64,000 nt of DNA from assembly GCA_944381325.1 (NCBI GenBank), contig CALWKS010000001.1, positions 1-64,000 on the forward strand, in the 5' to 3' direction. Origin of the DNA: an uncultured Christensenellaceae bacterium. GTDB taxonomy: Bacteria; Bacillota; Clostridia; Christensenellales; UBA3700. Under the pieces are notes generated by a model. The model was not told the origin of the DNA. It did no database searches and worked only from the letters and a program-made list of their open reading frames with translations. A program made the position numbers and the translations under genes. Below, piece after piece: positions 43,212 through 53,316 of this stretch (the stretch's first letter is position 1; every line of letters begins with the position of its first letter).

Positions 43212-45362
43212 ATGAAAACAAAAATTTTGATTGTCGCTTTGCTTATTGCGATGCTCGCGGTGTTCATGGTCGCGTGCAACAATCCCGCAGACTACAGCGA
43301 AGTGGTTTCAAACGGCTCTTTTGAGAGCGTTTCCGACGGCAGCGTTCAGAACTGGACCAAGTCCAACGGCAGCTCTATCACTTTCAAGACTGACAACGAT
43401 AAACAGTCTGACCAGTACGACCCCAACCTCGGCACGCGTTACGCGTATATCGAGAAGGGAAGTTCTTCGGCTGCTTACGACTATCTGTTCCAGAAAGTCA
43501 GGCTCGAAAAGAATCAGCTTTACCGTCTCAGCGTTTATGCCAACGTCAGCGCTATTCAGTCGGCTAGTTCTTCAGGCTTTTACGTCGGTTTTGCAGAAGA
43601 TCTCAATTACAGCGGAATAAGCGTTAAGAAGACCGGCGACGGTTATCAGACTTACGAAGTTTATTTCCGCAGTACCGCAAGCGGTGAGTTCACTCTGACC
43701 GCAGGTCTCGGCAATACGAAGGGCACTTCTTACGGCACCGTTTCTTTTGACAACGTATCGCTTATGCCCGTCGACTCTGTTCCGTCCGATTACGAAGGCG
43801 AAGTCGGCGTTCTCAGAACAAGCGCGGACTACACGCTGTCCAACGGCGGTTCTACGACTTTCGTAGTGCTGGGCACGATCCTTACGCTTGCGCTCGCATA
43901 TGCGGCGTTTATGCTGATAAGAAAGTTCACGAAGCCTGAAACAGATTTCAATCCCGAAGGCGGAAAGCCCGTCATGTCCAATAAAGGATTCCTGCTTTTC
44001 GTAGGCGCTATCGTCGTCGGATTTATTATCAGATTCGTCATTCTGCTGTGCTGTTACGGCATGGGCAGCGTGGTCGACGATCTTGCCGCTGCGGCTCTCA
44101 GTTATGCTGATAACGGTATCGCTAGCGCATTTACGAGCACCACGACTTCCAATTATCCCGCTGGTACGGTTTACCTGCTGTGGGGACTTGGCAAGATTGC
44201 AAGACTTATGGGCGTAGAAAGCGGCTCTATGGGTATGTCGATGCTCATGAGAATACCCACAGTCATCGCAGACCTCATTATCTGCTATACAGTCGCTTCA
44301 TTCGCGTTTACCGAAAGAGAAGACGAAAAGAGCGCCGTTGTATTCGGTTGGCTTTACGCTATCATACCGCTGTTCTTCACATTCGGCGCTATGTACGGCA
44401 GTTACGAGACGATAGCGATCCTCTTCCTCGTGCTCACCGTCATCTCTATGCTTGACAAGAACTACGTCGCGTGCGGCATCTTCTACGTGTTCTCGCTGTT
44501 CTTCAGCTACTACGCGCTGCTCGCACTGCCGGTGATCCTCGTGTTCGAGATAGTAACGCTCATAAGAGAAATAGACGTTACTTCGAAGGGCGGCGAAGTC
44601 TCAGAAATCAAGGCGGCAAAAAACAATATAATCACTATCGTTGCGACAATGGTGGGAGGCTTTATCCTTTACTACCTCGCAACGCTCCCGATGTGCCTTT
44701 CCAATATCAAGCAGGGCAACGTCTTCTATTGCTTCAAACAGATTTACGCGTTCTTCAAAACAAGCGCGTTCCTGACTGAAGATACGTTCAACTTGTACGG
44801 CATTTTCGGCGCGGCTAACTCGACTGCGCGCAATACGGCGCTCGAGGTTTGCAACTGGCTGTTCGTCATAGGTCTCGGCGTTGCTACTGCGGTCGCTTAT
44901 TACAGAAGTAAAGACCGCTCAGACCTGGTTCTCATGGCAGCCGCTACGTTTGCGCTTTATTCAGCGATCGGCGCTCAGGCAACCGTAGTAACAATGCCCG
45001 TTGCGGCAGTTCTGCTTCTCGTATATCTCGCTATGGTGCCCGACAGAAGAGTTTTCGCAATATTCGGCGGAATCACCGCTCTGTCTTTCCTCAACATAGC
45101 TGAGCTCATTTCAAGAAGCGGCTTCCTGGGCGATTATACAGAAGCAAGTTATCTCGCGTTCTATTCCAAGAGCCCTGTTATGATAATCTTCAGCATAGTT
45201 GCGGTAGCGCTTGCGCTGTGGCTTGCATACGTGGTCGTGGATATCTGCTTCTACGGCAGGGTAGACGAAGCGAAATCCATTTACGGCAAGATGAGCGACG
45301 AGATCAAAGATACGTTCACTTTCCGTTCTCTGAGAGAGCGCTTCGCAAGAAAAAAGAAATAA
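43212..45362 (+). CDS. Lipoprotein-like CBM domain fused to polytopic GT-C-type membrane protein
   Basis: The 716-residue protein has three parts. Residues 1-24 are a lipoprotein-type signal ending in MVAC. Residues about 30-190 form a jelly-roll carbohydrate-binding-like domain (NGSFESVSDGSVQNW at the start, YGTVSFDNVSLMP at the end). From about 215 on there are ten or more membrane segments in the style of GT-C mannosyltransferases (Gpi18/dolichyl-phosphate type), with the acidic GSVVDDLAAAALSYADNG after the second segment. This suggests an extracytoplasmic sugar transferase with its own glycan sensor. The enzymatic role and the acceptor are inferred. Its neighbours (rplS, comM) give no hint. 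Confidence 0.6.
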   Translation: MKTKILIVALLIAMLAVFMVACNNPADYSEVVSNGSFESVSDGSVQNWTKSNGSSITFKTDNDKQSDQYDPNLGTRYAYIEKGSSSAAYDYLFQKVRLEKNQLYRLSVYANVSAIQSASSSGFYVGFAEDLNYSGISVKKTGDGYQTYEVYFRSTASGEFTLTAGLGNTKGTSYGTVSFDNVSLMPVDSVPSDYEGEVGVLRTSADYTLSNGGSTTFVVLGTILTLALAYAAFMLIRKFTKPETDFNPEGGKPVMSNKGFLLFVGAIVVGFIIRFVILLCCYGMGSVVDDLAAAALSYADNGIASAFTSTTTSNYPAGTVYLLWGLGKIARLMGVESGSMGMSMLMRIPTVIADLIICYTVASFAFTEREDEKSAVVFGWLYAIIPLFFTFGAMYGSYETIAILFLVLTVISMLDKNYVACGIFYVFSLFFSYYALLALPVILVFEIVTLIREIDVTSKGGEVSEIKAAKNNIITIVATMVGGFILYYLATLPMCLSNIKQGNVFYCFKQIYAFFKTSAFLTEDTFNLYGIFGAANSTARNTALEVCNWLFVIGLGVATAVAYYRSKDRSDLVLMAAATFALYSAIGAQATVVTMPVAAVLLLVYLAMVPDRRVFAIFGGITALSFLNIAELISRSGFLGDYTEASYLAFYSKSPVMIIFSIVAVALALWLAYVVVDICFYGRVDEAKSIYGKMSDEIKDTFTFRSLRERFARKKK

Positions 45363-45399
45363 TAAAGCAAAACATTTAGCATAAGAAAAGGGGGGGGTT

Positions 45400-46932
45400 A
45401 TGCTGGCAAAGGTTGCAAGTTATGCGCTGAGCGGTCTCGAAGGTTTCGACGTCACCGTAGAGGTGGACGTAAACGCAGGACTTCCTGCGTACGAGGTCGT
45501 AGGACTTGCCGATACGGCAGTCAAGGAATCGCGCGAAAGAGTGAGGGCGGCGATAAAGAATTCGCTTCTCGATTATCCGATAAAAAAGATCACGGTAAAC
45601 CTCGCTCCTGCAGACAGCAAGAAAGAAGGAAGCCTTTACGACCTTCCGATAGCGATCGGCATACTTGCGGCGACAGAACAGCTCCCCGCACATTCTTACA
45701 AGCCTTACGTGATCGTAGGAGAACTTTCTCTCGACGGCTCGCTGAGGCACATAAAAGGGCTTATGCCTATACTACTGTCCGCGATGCAGAGCGGCTACAC
45801 GCGTTTCATCGTTCCTGAAGCAAATGCGAAAGAAGCATCTTTCGTGTCGGGGATCGAGGTTTACGCTTTCACGACTCTTAAAGAAACGGCAGATTTCCTG
45901 AGCGGACAGAAAGAGGCGTCTCCCGTGCCCGTGCGTACATTCAGCGCACAGCAGGCTGAAAACAAATACAACGTCGATTTCAGCGAAGTAAAAGGTCAGG
46001 TCTTTGCAAGGCGCGCGATGGAGATCGCCGTTGCGGGCGGACACAATATCCTGATGATAGGTCCTCCCGGCGCAGGAAAGACGCTTATGGCTAAATGCGT
46101 GCCGACGATCATGCCCGACATGACTTTCGACGAGGCGGTAGAGGTTACGAAAATTCATTCCGTTGCAGGAATACTCGACGCAGGCAAGGGAATAGTTACG
46201 GCAAGACCTTTCCGCACTCCTCACCACACGGTAACAGTGCCCGCGCTTATGGGCGGCGGCGCAAAAGCTAAGCCCGGAGAGGTAAGCCTTGCGCACAACG
46301 GGGTACTTTTCCTGGACGAAATGCCTGAATACCAGCGTCAGACGCTTGAGAGTCTTAGACAACCGCTCGAAGACGGCGTGGTTACGGTATCAAGGGCGAA
46401 ACAGTCTTACGATTATCCTGCCAGGTTTATGCTGGTGGCAAGCATGAATCCATGCCCCTGCGGAAATTACGGCAGCAAGACCCAGCAGTGCAGATGCACG
46501 GCTCAGGAGATAAGAAGGTACGTATCGAGACTTTCAGGACCTCTTCTCGACAGAATAGACCTTCAGGTCGAGGTGGACGGAATAAGTTATGAAGAACTCA
46601 GATTCGCTCCTCCGTCAGAAGACAGCGCGACTATAAAAGCGCGTGTCGAAAAGGCGAGAGCTGTCCAGAGAGAAAGATACAAGGGAAGCGGCGTTCATAC
46701 GAATTCGCAGATGACCAACGCGCAGATGAAGAAATATTGCCAGCTGTCCCCTCAGTGCGAAAGAATACTCGAGGCGGCGTTCAGAAAGCTGAATATGACG
46801 GCGCGTGCAAGCACCAGAGTGCTCAAGGTCGCAAGGACTATCGCAGACCTCGAAGGCAGCGAGGATATTCAGATAAACCATATCACTGAAGCCGTGCAAT
46901 ACCGTTCTCTGGACAGAAAATACTGGGAATAA
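45400..46932 (+). CDS. comM: ComM / YifB Mg-chelatase-like AAA ATPase
   Basis: ComM-family helicases promote branch migration during natural transformation. The 510-residue protein has an N-terminal Lon-like domain (GLPAYEVVGLADTAVKESRERV), Walker A GPPGAGKTLMAK, LFLDEMPEY, and a C-terminal Mg_chelatase_C region (RASTRVLKVARTIADLEG). A GGGGGGGG stretch serves as the ribosome site. dprA follows, an association that fits DNA uptake or recombination. Confidence 0.95.
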   Translation: MLAKVASYALSGLEGFDVTVEVDVNAGLPAYEVVGLADTAVKESRERVRAAIKNSLLDYPIKKITVNLAPADSKKEGSLYDLPIAIGILAATEQLPAHSYKPYVIVGELSLDGSLRHIKGLMPILLSAMQSGYTRFIVPEANAKEASFVSGIEVYAFTTLKETADFLSGQKEASPVPVRTFSAQQAENKYNVDFSEVKGQVFARRAMEIAVAGGHNILMIGPPGAGKTLMAKCVPTIMPDMTFDEAVEVTKIHSVAGILDAGKGIVTARPFRTPHHTVTVPALMGGGAKAKPGEVSLAHNGVLFLDEMPEYQRQTLESLRQPLEDGVVTVSRAKQSYDYPARFMLVASMNPCPCGNYGSKTQQCRCTAQEIRRYVSRLSGPLLDRIDLQVEVDGISYEELRFAPPSEDSATIKARVEKARAVQRERYKGSGVHTNSQMTNAQMKKYCQLSPQCERILEAAFRKLNMTARASTRVLKVARTIADLEGSEDIQINHITEAVQYRSLDRKYWE

Positions 46933-46986
46933 AAGCATAAGGACGTTAAAGTCCTGAATAAAGAATAATACCTGAAAGGGAGATAT

Positions 46987-48009
46987 ATGTTTTACAGCGA
47001 CGACGACAAAGCTTTGATAATGCTGTCCTGCGAGACCTCATATTCAAAGAGACAAGATGCGGTGGAGAGAGTGAACAGCCCGAGAGAGCTGTACAGAGAC
47101 TATTCTCACGCAGACGTTATCATCGAAGACATGAAAAGAAAGGGCATCGTCGCAATCACCGTCAATTCAGAATATTATCCTTCTCAGCTCAAAGAGATAT
47201 ACGATCCGCCTCAGGTGCTGTATTGCAAAGGGGATATATCCCTTCTGAAAGACGGCGTTGAAAGACTGGCTGTCGTGGGTACGCGCAACGTTACCCGTTA
47301 CGGCAAGGACGTTACGAAAGAATTCGCAAGCGCGTTCGCAAAAGCAGGGATCTGCATTGTAAGCGGTATGGCGAGAGGCGTTGACAGCGCGGCGCACAGG
47401 ACTGCGCTCGAAGAAGACGGCAAGACAATAGCCGTGCTCGGATGCGGAGTCGACGTGATTTATCCGCCCGAGAACAGAGAACTCTATGAAGAGATAGTCA
47501 GAAAAGGACTGGCAATAAGCGAATATCCGCCGTCAACTCAGCCGCACGCTTTCAGATTTCCTGAAAGAAACAGGATAATAAGCGGACTGAGCAAAGGCGT
47601 TCTGGTTACCGAAGCAGGCGCGGGAAGCGGCTCGATGATAACCGCGGACGCGGCTATAGAACAGGGCAGAGACCTTTACGTTGTGCCCGGCAGCATTTTC
47701 TCGAAGACAAGCAAGGGCTGCAACGATAAGATAAAAGAGTTGCAGGCAGCTGCGGTAACTTGTCCCGAAGACATCATAGGGGTAAGAGAAAATAAAGACA
47801 AAAAAGAAAATTTAGCCGTTCAGCTTACGCTTGAACAGGCAAGAATAATATCCTTTCTGGAAGATTGCGAAAGCGCTCATTTCAGCGAGCTTCTCGCCAA
47901 AAGCGGGCTCAGCGTCAACGAACTTACCGCGCTTTTGTCAGAAATGGAAATTTACGGGTTTATAAACAAGCTCAGCGGCAATTATTACGCTATTGTCGAA
48001 AAGCTGTAA
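46987..48009 (+). CDS. dprA: DNA processing protein DprA
   Basis: DprA loads RecA on incoming single-stranded DNA. The 340-residue protein has the Rossmann core with VGTRNVTRYGKDV, SGMARGVDSAAHRTAL, AVLGCGVDVIYPPENRELY and FPERNRIISGLSKG, plus a C-terminal winged-helix-like domain. AAAGGGAG precedes the ATG, and topA starts nine bases after the stop. Confidence 0.96.
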   Translation: MFYSDDDKALIMLSCETSYSKRQDAVERVNSPRELYRDYSHADVIIEDMKRKGIVAITVNSEYYPSQLKEIYDPPQVLYCKGDISLLKDGVERLAVVGTRNVTRYGKDVTKEFASAFAKAGICIVSGMARGVDSAAHRTALEEDGKTIAVLGCGVDVIYPPENRELYEEIVRKGLAISEYPPSTQPHAFRFPERNRIISGLSKGVLVTEAGAGSGSMITADAAIEQGRDLYVVPGSIFSKTSKGCNDKIKELQAAAVTCPEDIIGVRENKDKKENLAVQLTLEQARIISFLEDCESAHFSELLAKSGLSVNELTALLSEMEIYGFINKLSGNYYAIVEKL

Positions 48010-48018
48010 GGAGTTATA

Positions 48019-50142
48019 ATGAAACTTGTCATAGTAGAGTCGCCTTCAAAGGCCAAGACAATTACAAAATACCTCGGGCAGGGATACAGAGTCATCGCTT
48101 CGGGCGGACACGTCAGCGACCTTCCGCAGAAGAGCCTGGGTATCGACGTGAACAACAATTACAAGCCTGAATACGTCATCACGCCTTCAAAAGAGGAGAC
48201 GATAAGACGTATCAAGAGCGAACTGGCAAAGTGCGACAAAGTTTATCTCGCAACCGACCCGGACCGTGAAGGAGAAGCAATATCCTGGCATCTTGCCAAC
48301 GTGTGCGGCATCAAGGACGAGAACGTGCGTATCGTTTTCAACGAAATTTCAAAGAAGGCGGTAAACGCCGCTATCCAGAGCCCTCACGGGATAAATATGA
48401 ATCTCGTCAACGCTCAGCAGGCGCGCCGCGTACTGGACAGACTGGTAGGTTATGAACTTTCACCCGTCATATCGCGCAAGGTTAAAGGCGCGATGAGCGC
48501 GGGAAGAGTTCAGTCCGTAGCGCTCAAGATGATCGTTCAGAGAGAAAGAGAGATCAGAAACTTCAAGCCTGAAGAGTACTGGAATATATACGCATTCCTT
48601 CTCCAGGAAGGCAAAAACACCGTTTTCAAGTGCGAATTCGTAGACGTCGACGGCAAGAAATACGAAGCTAAGAACAAAGAAGCGGCAGAAAAAATCGTCA
48701 AGGCTTCAAAAGAAGGCGAGTGGAGCGTAGACAAGGTGAAGAGAGTCAATTCTCAGTCCAAGCCTCAGCCCCCGTTCACCACTTCGACTATGCAGCAGGA
48801 CGCTTCCGGCAAGCTGTCTCTGACGGCTCCTCAGGTAATGCAGCTTGCTCAGCAGCTTTACGAAGGCGTAGAGCTCGGCAGCGAAGGTCAGGTGGCTCTC
48901 GTAACTTATATCCGTACCGACAGCGTACGTATTTCCGACGACGCGCAGAGAGAAGCGCTTTCTTTTATAAAGAATACTTACGGCGACGATTATTGCCCCA
49001 AGCGCCCCAACGTTTACGTTACCAAGAAGGGCGCGCAGGACGCGCACGAAGCTATAAGACCCATTTCGCTTGAGCGTACTCCAGAATCCATAAAAGACAA
49101 AGTTCCGCGCAATATCTACAAGCTGTACAAGCTTATATACGACCGTTTCGTTGCGTCTCAGATGGCGAATGCCGTTTACGATACGCTCAACGTGCATATC
49201 AATTCTCTCAATCCCAACGGGCATACCTGCGGATACACTCTCAAAGGCAGAACGCTCATGTTCAAGGGTTACCTTGCCGCATATACTCCCGTTTCTGACA
49301 ATGAAGAGGAGAAGGACAGCAAGACGCTTCCCGATTTCAAGGAAGGTCAGCCGCTTAAGCTCAAAGAGATGCAGAGCGAGCAGAAATTCACCAAGCCGCC
49401 GCTCAGATATACGGATTCAACTCTTGTCAAAGCTATGGAAGAAAACGGCATAGGACGTCCTAGCACTTACGCGGCTACGATATCCGTGCTTGCCAAGAGA
49501 AAATACACAGATAAAGAAGGCAAATACATTCTGCCTACAGAGCTCGGTGAACTTGCGTGCGACTGTCTTTGCAAATACTTCCCGTATATAATGGACGTGA
49601 ACTTTACGTCAAATATGGAAAGCGACCTGGATAAGATAGAGGACGGCACAACTGAGTGGCAGTCTGTAATAGCTGATTTTTACCCCGGTTTCCACGAAAG
49701 GGTGCTCAAAGCGCGCGGAGACAACGCGGGCAAAGTCAAGCCAAAAGAGGAAGTCAGCGACGTGATCTGCGAAAAATGCGGCGCGCACATGGTGGTGAAA
49801 GAGGGCAGATACGGTAAATTCCTTGCTTGCCCCAACTACCCCAAGTGCAAGAATATCAAGTCTATAGAAGCGCCTGTTGCAAAGTGTCCCAAGTGCGGCG
49901 GAGACGTGTTCAAGAGAATATCCAAGAAGGGTAAGGCATATTTTGCGTGCAACAACTATCCCAAGTGTGATTTCTATTCATGGGATATCCCTGCGCCCGT
50001 GCTTTGCCCCGATTGCGGCAGTTATATGAAGATGTTCAAAGACAAGGCAGGCAATACAAAGTATGTCTGCGTAAACAAGGAGTGCAAGCATACAGAGGTG
50101 ATCCCTTGCGAGCCTCCCAAGGACGGCGGCGATGAGAATTGA
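48019..50142 (+). CDS. topA: DNA topoisomerase I
   Basis: Type IA topoisomerase relaxing negative supercoils. The 707-residue protein has the Toprim domain (IVESPSKAKTITKYLG; DPDREGEAISWH), the active-site tyrosine in VTYIRTDSVRIS, and three C-terminal four-cysteine zinc ribbons beginning CEKCGAH, CPKCGGD and CPDCGSY. It overlaps trmFO by 11 bases. Confidence 0.98.
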   Translation: MKLVIVESPSKAKTITKYLGQGYRVIASGGHVSDLPQKSLGIDVNNNYKPEYVITPSKEETIRRIKSELAKCDKVYLATDPDREGEAISWHLANVCGIKDENVRIVFNEISKKAVNAAIQSPHGINMNLVNAQQARRVLDRLVGYELSPVISRKVKGAMSAGRVQSVALKMIVQREREIRNFKPEEYWNIYAFLLQEGKNTVFKCEFVDVDGKKYEAKNKEAAEKIVKASKEGEWSVDKVKRVNSQSKPQPPFTTSTMQQDASGKLSLTAPQVMQLAQQLYEGVELGSEGQVALVTYIRTDSVRISDDAQREALSFIKNTYGDDYCPKRPNVYVTKKGAQDAHEAIRPISLERTPESIKDKVPRNIYKLYKLIYDRFVASQMANAVYDTLNVHINSLNPNGHTCGYTLKGRTLMFKGYLAAYTPVSDNEEEKDSKTLPDFKEGQPLKLKEMQSEQKFTKPPLRYTDSTLVKAMEENGIGRPSTYAATISVLAKRKYTDKEGKYILPTELGELACDCLCKYFPYIMDVNFTSNMESDLDKIEDGTTEWQSVIADFYPGFHERVLKARGDNAGKVKPKEEVSDVICEKCGAHMVVKEGRYGKFLACPNYPKCKNIKSIEAPVAKCPKCGGDVFKRISKKGKAYFACNNYPKCDFYSWDIPAPVLCPDCGSYMKMFKDKAGNTKYVCVNKECKHTEVIPCEPPKDGGDEN

Positions 50143-51436
50143 CGTCGTAGGAGGCGGACTGGCAGGCTGTGAAGCCGCATATCAGCTTTTAAAGCGCGGC
50201 GCAGACGTCGTGATGTGCGAGCTGAGAGGGGCAGGCAGTACGCCTTGTCATAAGACGGATAACTTGGCTGAACTCGTCTGCAGCAACAGCCTGAAAAGTG
50301 AAGCTGAGGATACGGCAAGCGGACTTCTGAAAGCAGAACTCGATCTTCTCGATTGTATGTTGCTTAAGTGCGCGCGCGAAAGCCGCGTGCCTGCGGGCGG
50401 AGCGCTTGCAGTGGACAGAGAGCTGTTTTCAAAAAAAGTCGAAGACACTCTTAGATCATTCGGCAATTTCAGACTGGAAAGAAAGGAGATAACTTCTCTC
50501 GATTTCAGTTATCCGACGATAATAGCCAGCGGACCGCTTACGTCGGACGCGCTTGCAAAGGCTATCGCTGAAAAGCTGGGCGCTGAATATCTGGGCTTTT
50601 ACGACGCGGTCGCGCCTATAGTCGACGCTGACAGCGTGGATATGAACAGCGCGTTCTTTGCCAGCAGATACGATAAGGGCGATCCCACCGATTACCTCAA
50701 CTGTCCGCTTGACAAAGAGGAATACGAAGCGTTCGTCAGAGAGCTTGTAAACGCGAAAGTCGCTACGCTTCACGAGTTTGACAAGCGTGAGATATTTGAA
50801 GCGTGCATGCCTGTAGAAGTAATGGCAAAGCGCGGAGAAGACACTTTGAGATACGGACCTATGCGCCCCGTGGGCATAAGAGACAGAGAAGGAAAAAGAC
50901 CTTATGCCGTCGTTCAGCTGAGAAAGGAAAACGAACAGGCTACTATGTACAACCTCGTGGGATTTCAGACAAATCTTACTTTCGGGGAACAAAAACGCGT
51001 GTTCGGCATGATACCCGCGCTTAAAAATGCCGAGTTTTTAAGATACGGCGTAATGCACCGCAATACCTTTATTAAAGCGCCTGAAATTCTCACTCCGGGA
51101 TTTCTGCTCAAAGAGGACGGCAATATAGCTTTTGCAGGGCAGATGACGGGCGTTGAAGGTTATGTCGAAAGCATTGCGAGCGGACTTATAGCCGCGCTCA
51201 ACATATACGCAAAGGCTAGCGGACAAGAGGAGATCCTTTTCCCTGCGACAACTATTTGCGGACAACTTCAGAGGCATATAAGCGCTAAGTCGGACGACTA
51301 CCAGCCTATGAACGCCAACTTCGGGCTGCTACCGCCGACAGGCGAAAAAATAAGAGATAAAAAAATGCGTAAAGTCGCGTATTACAAGCGCGGCGAACAG
51401 GACATGATGCGGTATCTGAATGACCGCACGATCTGA
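50132..51436 (+). CDS. trmFO: Methylenetetrahydrofolate-tRNA (uracil-5-)-methyltransferase TrmFO
   Basis: TrmFO makes m5U54 in tRNA using folate and FAD. The 434-residue protein starts with the FAD-binding [15 protein letters not shown] and contains [42 protein letters not shown] and [16 protein letters not shown], all family motifs. It overlaps topA. xerC, often next in Firmicutes, is absent and hslV follows. Confidence 0.97.
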   Translation: MRIDVVGGGLAGCEAAYQLLKRGADVVMCELRGAGSTPCHKTDNLAELVCSNSLKSEAEDTASGLLKAELDLLDCMLLKCARESRVPAGGALAVDRELFSKKVEDTLRSFGNFRLERKEITSLDFSYPTIIASGPLTSDALAKAIAEKLGAEYLGFYDAVAPIVDADSVDMNSAFFASRYDKGDPTDYLNCPLDKEEYEAFVRELVNAKVATLHEFDKREIFEACMPVEVMAKRGEDTLRYGPMRPVGIRDREGKRPYAVVQLRKENEQATMYNLVGFQTNLTFGEQKRVFGMIPALKNAEFLRYGVMHRNTFIKAPEILTPGFLLKEDGNIAFAGQMTGVEGYVESIASGLIAALNIYAKASGQEEILFPATTICGQLQRHISAKSDDYQPMNANFGLLPPTGEKIRDKKMRKVAYYKRGEQDMMRYLNDRTI

Positions 51437-51450
51437 AAGGAGGCAATAAT

Positions 51451-51990
51451 ATGAGTATAGAACTTAGAGGTACTACCATCTGCGCCGTACGTAAGGACGG
51501 CAAAATCGCCATTGCGGGCGACGGACAGGTTACTATGGGCGAAAGCGTTATTTTGAAAGGAACTGCAAAAAAAGTAAAGAGAATTTACGACGATAAAGTA
51601 GTTATCGGTTTTGCAGGCTCGGTATCCGACGCGTTCACGCTCAGCGAAAAATTTGAAAAAATGCTCCAGAAATATTCAGGCAATCTTATGAGGAGCGCCG
51701 TTGAACTGGCTGAACTGTGGCGCAACGACAAAGTGCCCAGAAAGCTGGAAGCAATGCTTATCGTAGCAGACAAAAACGAGCTTTATATAGTATCGGGCAG
51801 CGGCGACGTTATCGACCCTGACGGAGACGCCTGCGCTATCGGTTCAGGCGGCAATTACGCTTTAGCTGCGGCAAGAGCGCTTCTCAAAGAGACGGATCTT
51901 TCTGCAAAAGAGATAGCTTACAAGGCTCTTAAGATCGCAAGCGAACTGTGCGTCTTTACCAACGACAACATAATCGTAGAAGAGGTGTGA
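51451..51990 (+). CDS. hslV: ATP-dependent protease peptidase subunit HslV (ClpQ)
   Basis: HslV is the proteasome-like peptidase of the HslUV protease. The 179-residue protein has [20 protein letters not shown], with the nucleophile expected at the TT pair (T8/T9) after removal of a short propeptide, [14 protein letters not shown] and [14 protein letters not shown]. Many Firmicutes ClpQ proteins likewise carry a short N-terminal extension. AAAGGAGG precedes the ATG; hslU begins two bases after the last codon. Confidence 0.96.
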   Translation: MSIELRGTTICAVRKDGKIAIAGDGQVTMGESVILKGTAKKVKRIYDDKVVIGFAGSVSDAFTLSEKFEKMLQKYSGNLMRSAVELAELWRNDKVPRKLEAMLIVADKNELYIVSGSGDVIDPDGDACAIGSGGNYALAAARALLKETDLSAKEIAYKALKIASELCVFTNDNIIVEEV

Positions 51991-51991
51991 T

Positions 51992-53302
51992 ATGGAAAGA
52001 CTTACCCCAAAACAGATAGTAAAAGAACTGGACAGATATATCATCGGTCAGCACAACGCTAAAAAAGCGGTTGCGGTCGCTCTGAGAAACCGCTACCGCC
52101 GCAGTCAGCTTCCTCCCGAAATAAGAGAGGAGATCACGCCCAAGAACATTATCATGCAAGGACCTACGGGCGTTGGTAAGACTGAGATAGCAAGAAGACT
52201 AGCAAAACTTGTAAAAGCGCCTTTCGTAAAAGTCGAGGCTACCAAGTTCACCGAGGTGGGATATGTCGGAAGAGACGTAGAGTCTATGATAAGAGACCTG
52301 GCTGAAGTATCCGTGCGTCTGGTGCGCGACGAGATGATGAAAGAAGTCGAGATCAAGGCGAAAGCCAACGTATACGCTCAGCTTTTCAAGGTCGTATTCC
52401 CGCTCAGAAAGCCGCTTTACGCAGACAAGTCAGACGAAGAAATAAAAGAAATCGTAAAGAAAGAGCTTGAAAGCGGCGCGCTCAACAAGCTCACAATCGA
52501 GATAGAACTGCCTGAAGCCAACAAGCCTCAGCAGCTCATGCCGGGCGGCGTAGAGATAAACATAGGCGACATTATGGGCGGACTTCTTCCCAAGCGCAAG
52601 AAGCTTAAGAAAGTCAGCCTCGAACGCGCTTACGAAGCGCTTATGGAAGCTGAAGCGGACAGACTCATCGATCAGGACAACGTGAACGCAGAGGCTATCC
52701 GCCGCGCTGAAAACGAAGGCATAATCTTTATCGACGAGATGGACAAGATCGCGGGCAAGGGCAACAACAACGGACCCGACGTTTCGAGAGAAGGCGTGCA
52801 GAGAGACATTCTGCCTATAGTCGAAGGCTGTACCGTAAACACCAAGTACGGACAGATAAAAACCGACTATATACTGTTTATCGCGGCAGGCGCTTTCCAT
52901 ATATCTTCGGTATCCGATCTTATTCCCGAACTTCAGGGCAGATTCCCGATAAACGTTAAGCTGGACAGTCTTACCGAAGACGACTTTGTTGAAATTTTGA
53001 CCAAGACCGACAACGCTATAATGCGTCAGTACGAAGAGCTTCTCAAGGTCGACAAAGTGCTTCTCGAGTTTACCGACGAAGCCATAAGAGAGATCGCGTC
53101 AGTTGCCGCGGCTGAGAACGAAAACAGCGAAAATATCGGCGCAAGAAGACTGCATACGATCATGGAAAGTCTGCTTGACGACATATCTTACAACGCAGGC
53201 AACCTCGACAGCGAAGTTACCGTGAGAATAGACAAGAACTACGTTCTCGAACACTTGGACAAGACAATCAAGACGCTTAATTTGCGTAAATACGTGCTGT
53301 AA
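51992..53302 (+). CDS. hslU: HslU (ClpY) unfoldase ATPase
   Basis: HslU unfolds substrates and feeds them to HslV. The 436-residue AAA+ protein has LDRYIIGQHNAKKAVAVAL, Walker A GPTGVGKTEIARRLA, TKFTEVGYVGRDVESMIRDL, Walker B IIFIDEMDKIA and the conserved C-terminal NLRKYVL. The inserted I domain lies between about 110 and 240. codY, which often follows, is absent; hisS comes next. Confidence 0.98.
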   Translation: MERLTPKQIVKELDRYIIGQHNAKKAVAVALRNRYRRSQLPPEIREEITPKNIIMQGPTGVGKTEIARRLAKLVKAPFVKVEATKFTEVGYVGRDVESMIRDLAEVSVRLVRDEMMKEVEIKAKANVYAQLFKVVFPLRKPLYADKSDEEIKEIVKKELESGALNKLTIEIELPEANKPQQLMPGGVEINIGDIMGGLLPKRKKLKKVSLERAYEALMEAEADRLIDQDNVNAEAIRRAENEGIIFIDEMDKIAGKGNNNGPDVSREGVQRDILPIVEGCTVNTKYGQIKTDYILFIAAGAFHISSVSDLIPELQGRFPINVKLDSLTEDDFVEILTKTDNAIMRQYEELLKVDKVLLEFTDEAIREIASVAAAENENSENIGARRLHTIMESLLDDISYNAGNLDSEVTVRIDKNYVLEHLDKTIKTLNLRKYVL

Positions 53303-53316
53303 CAGGAGAAAACAGT

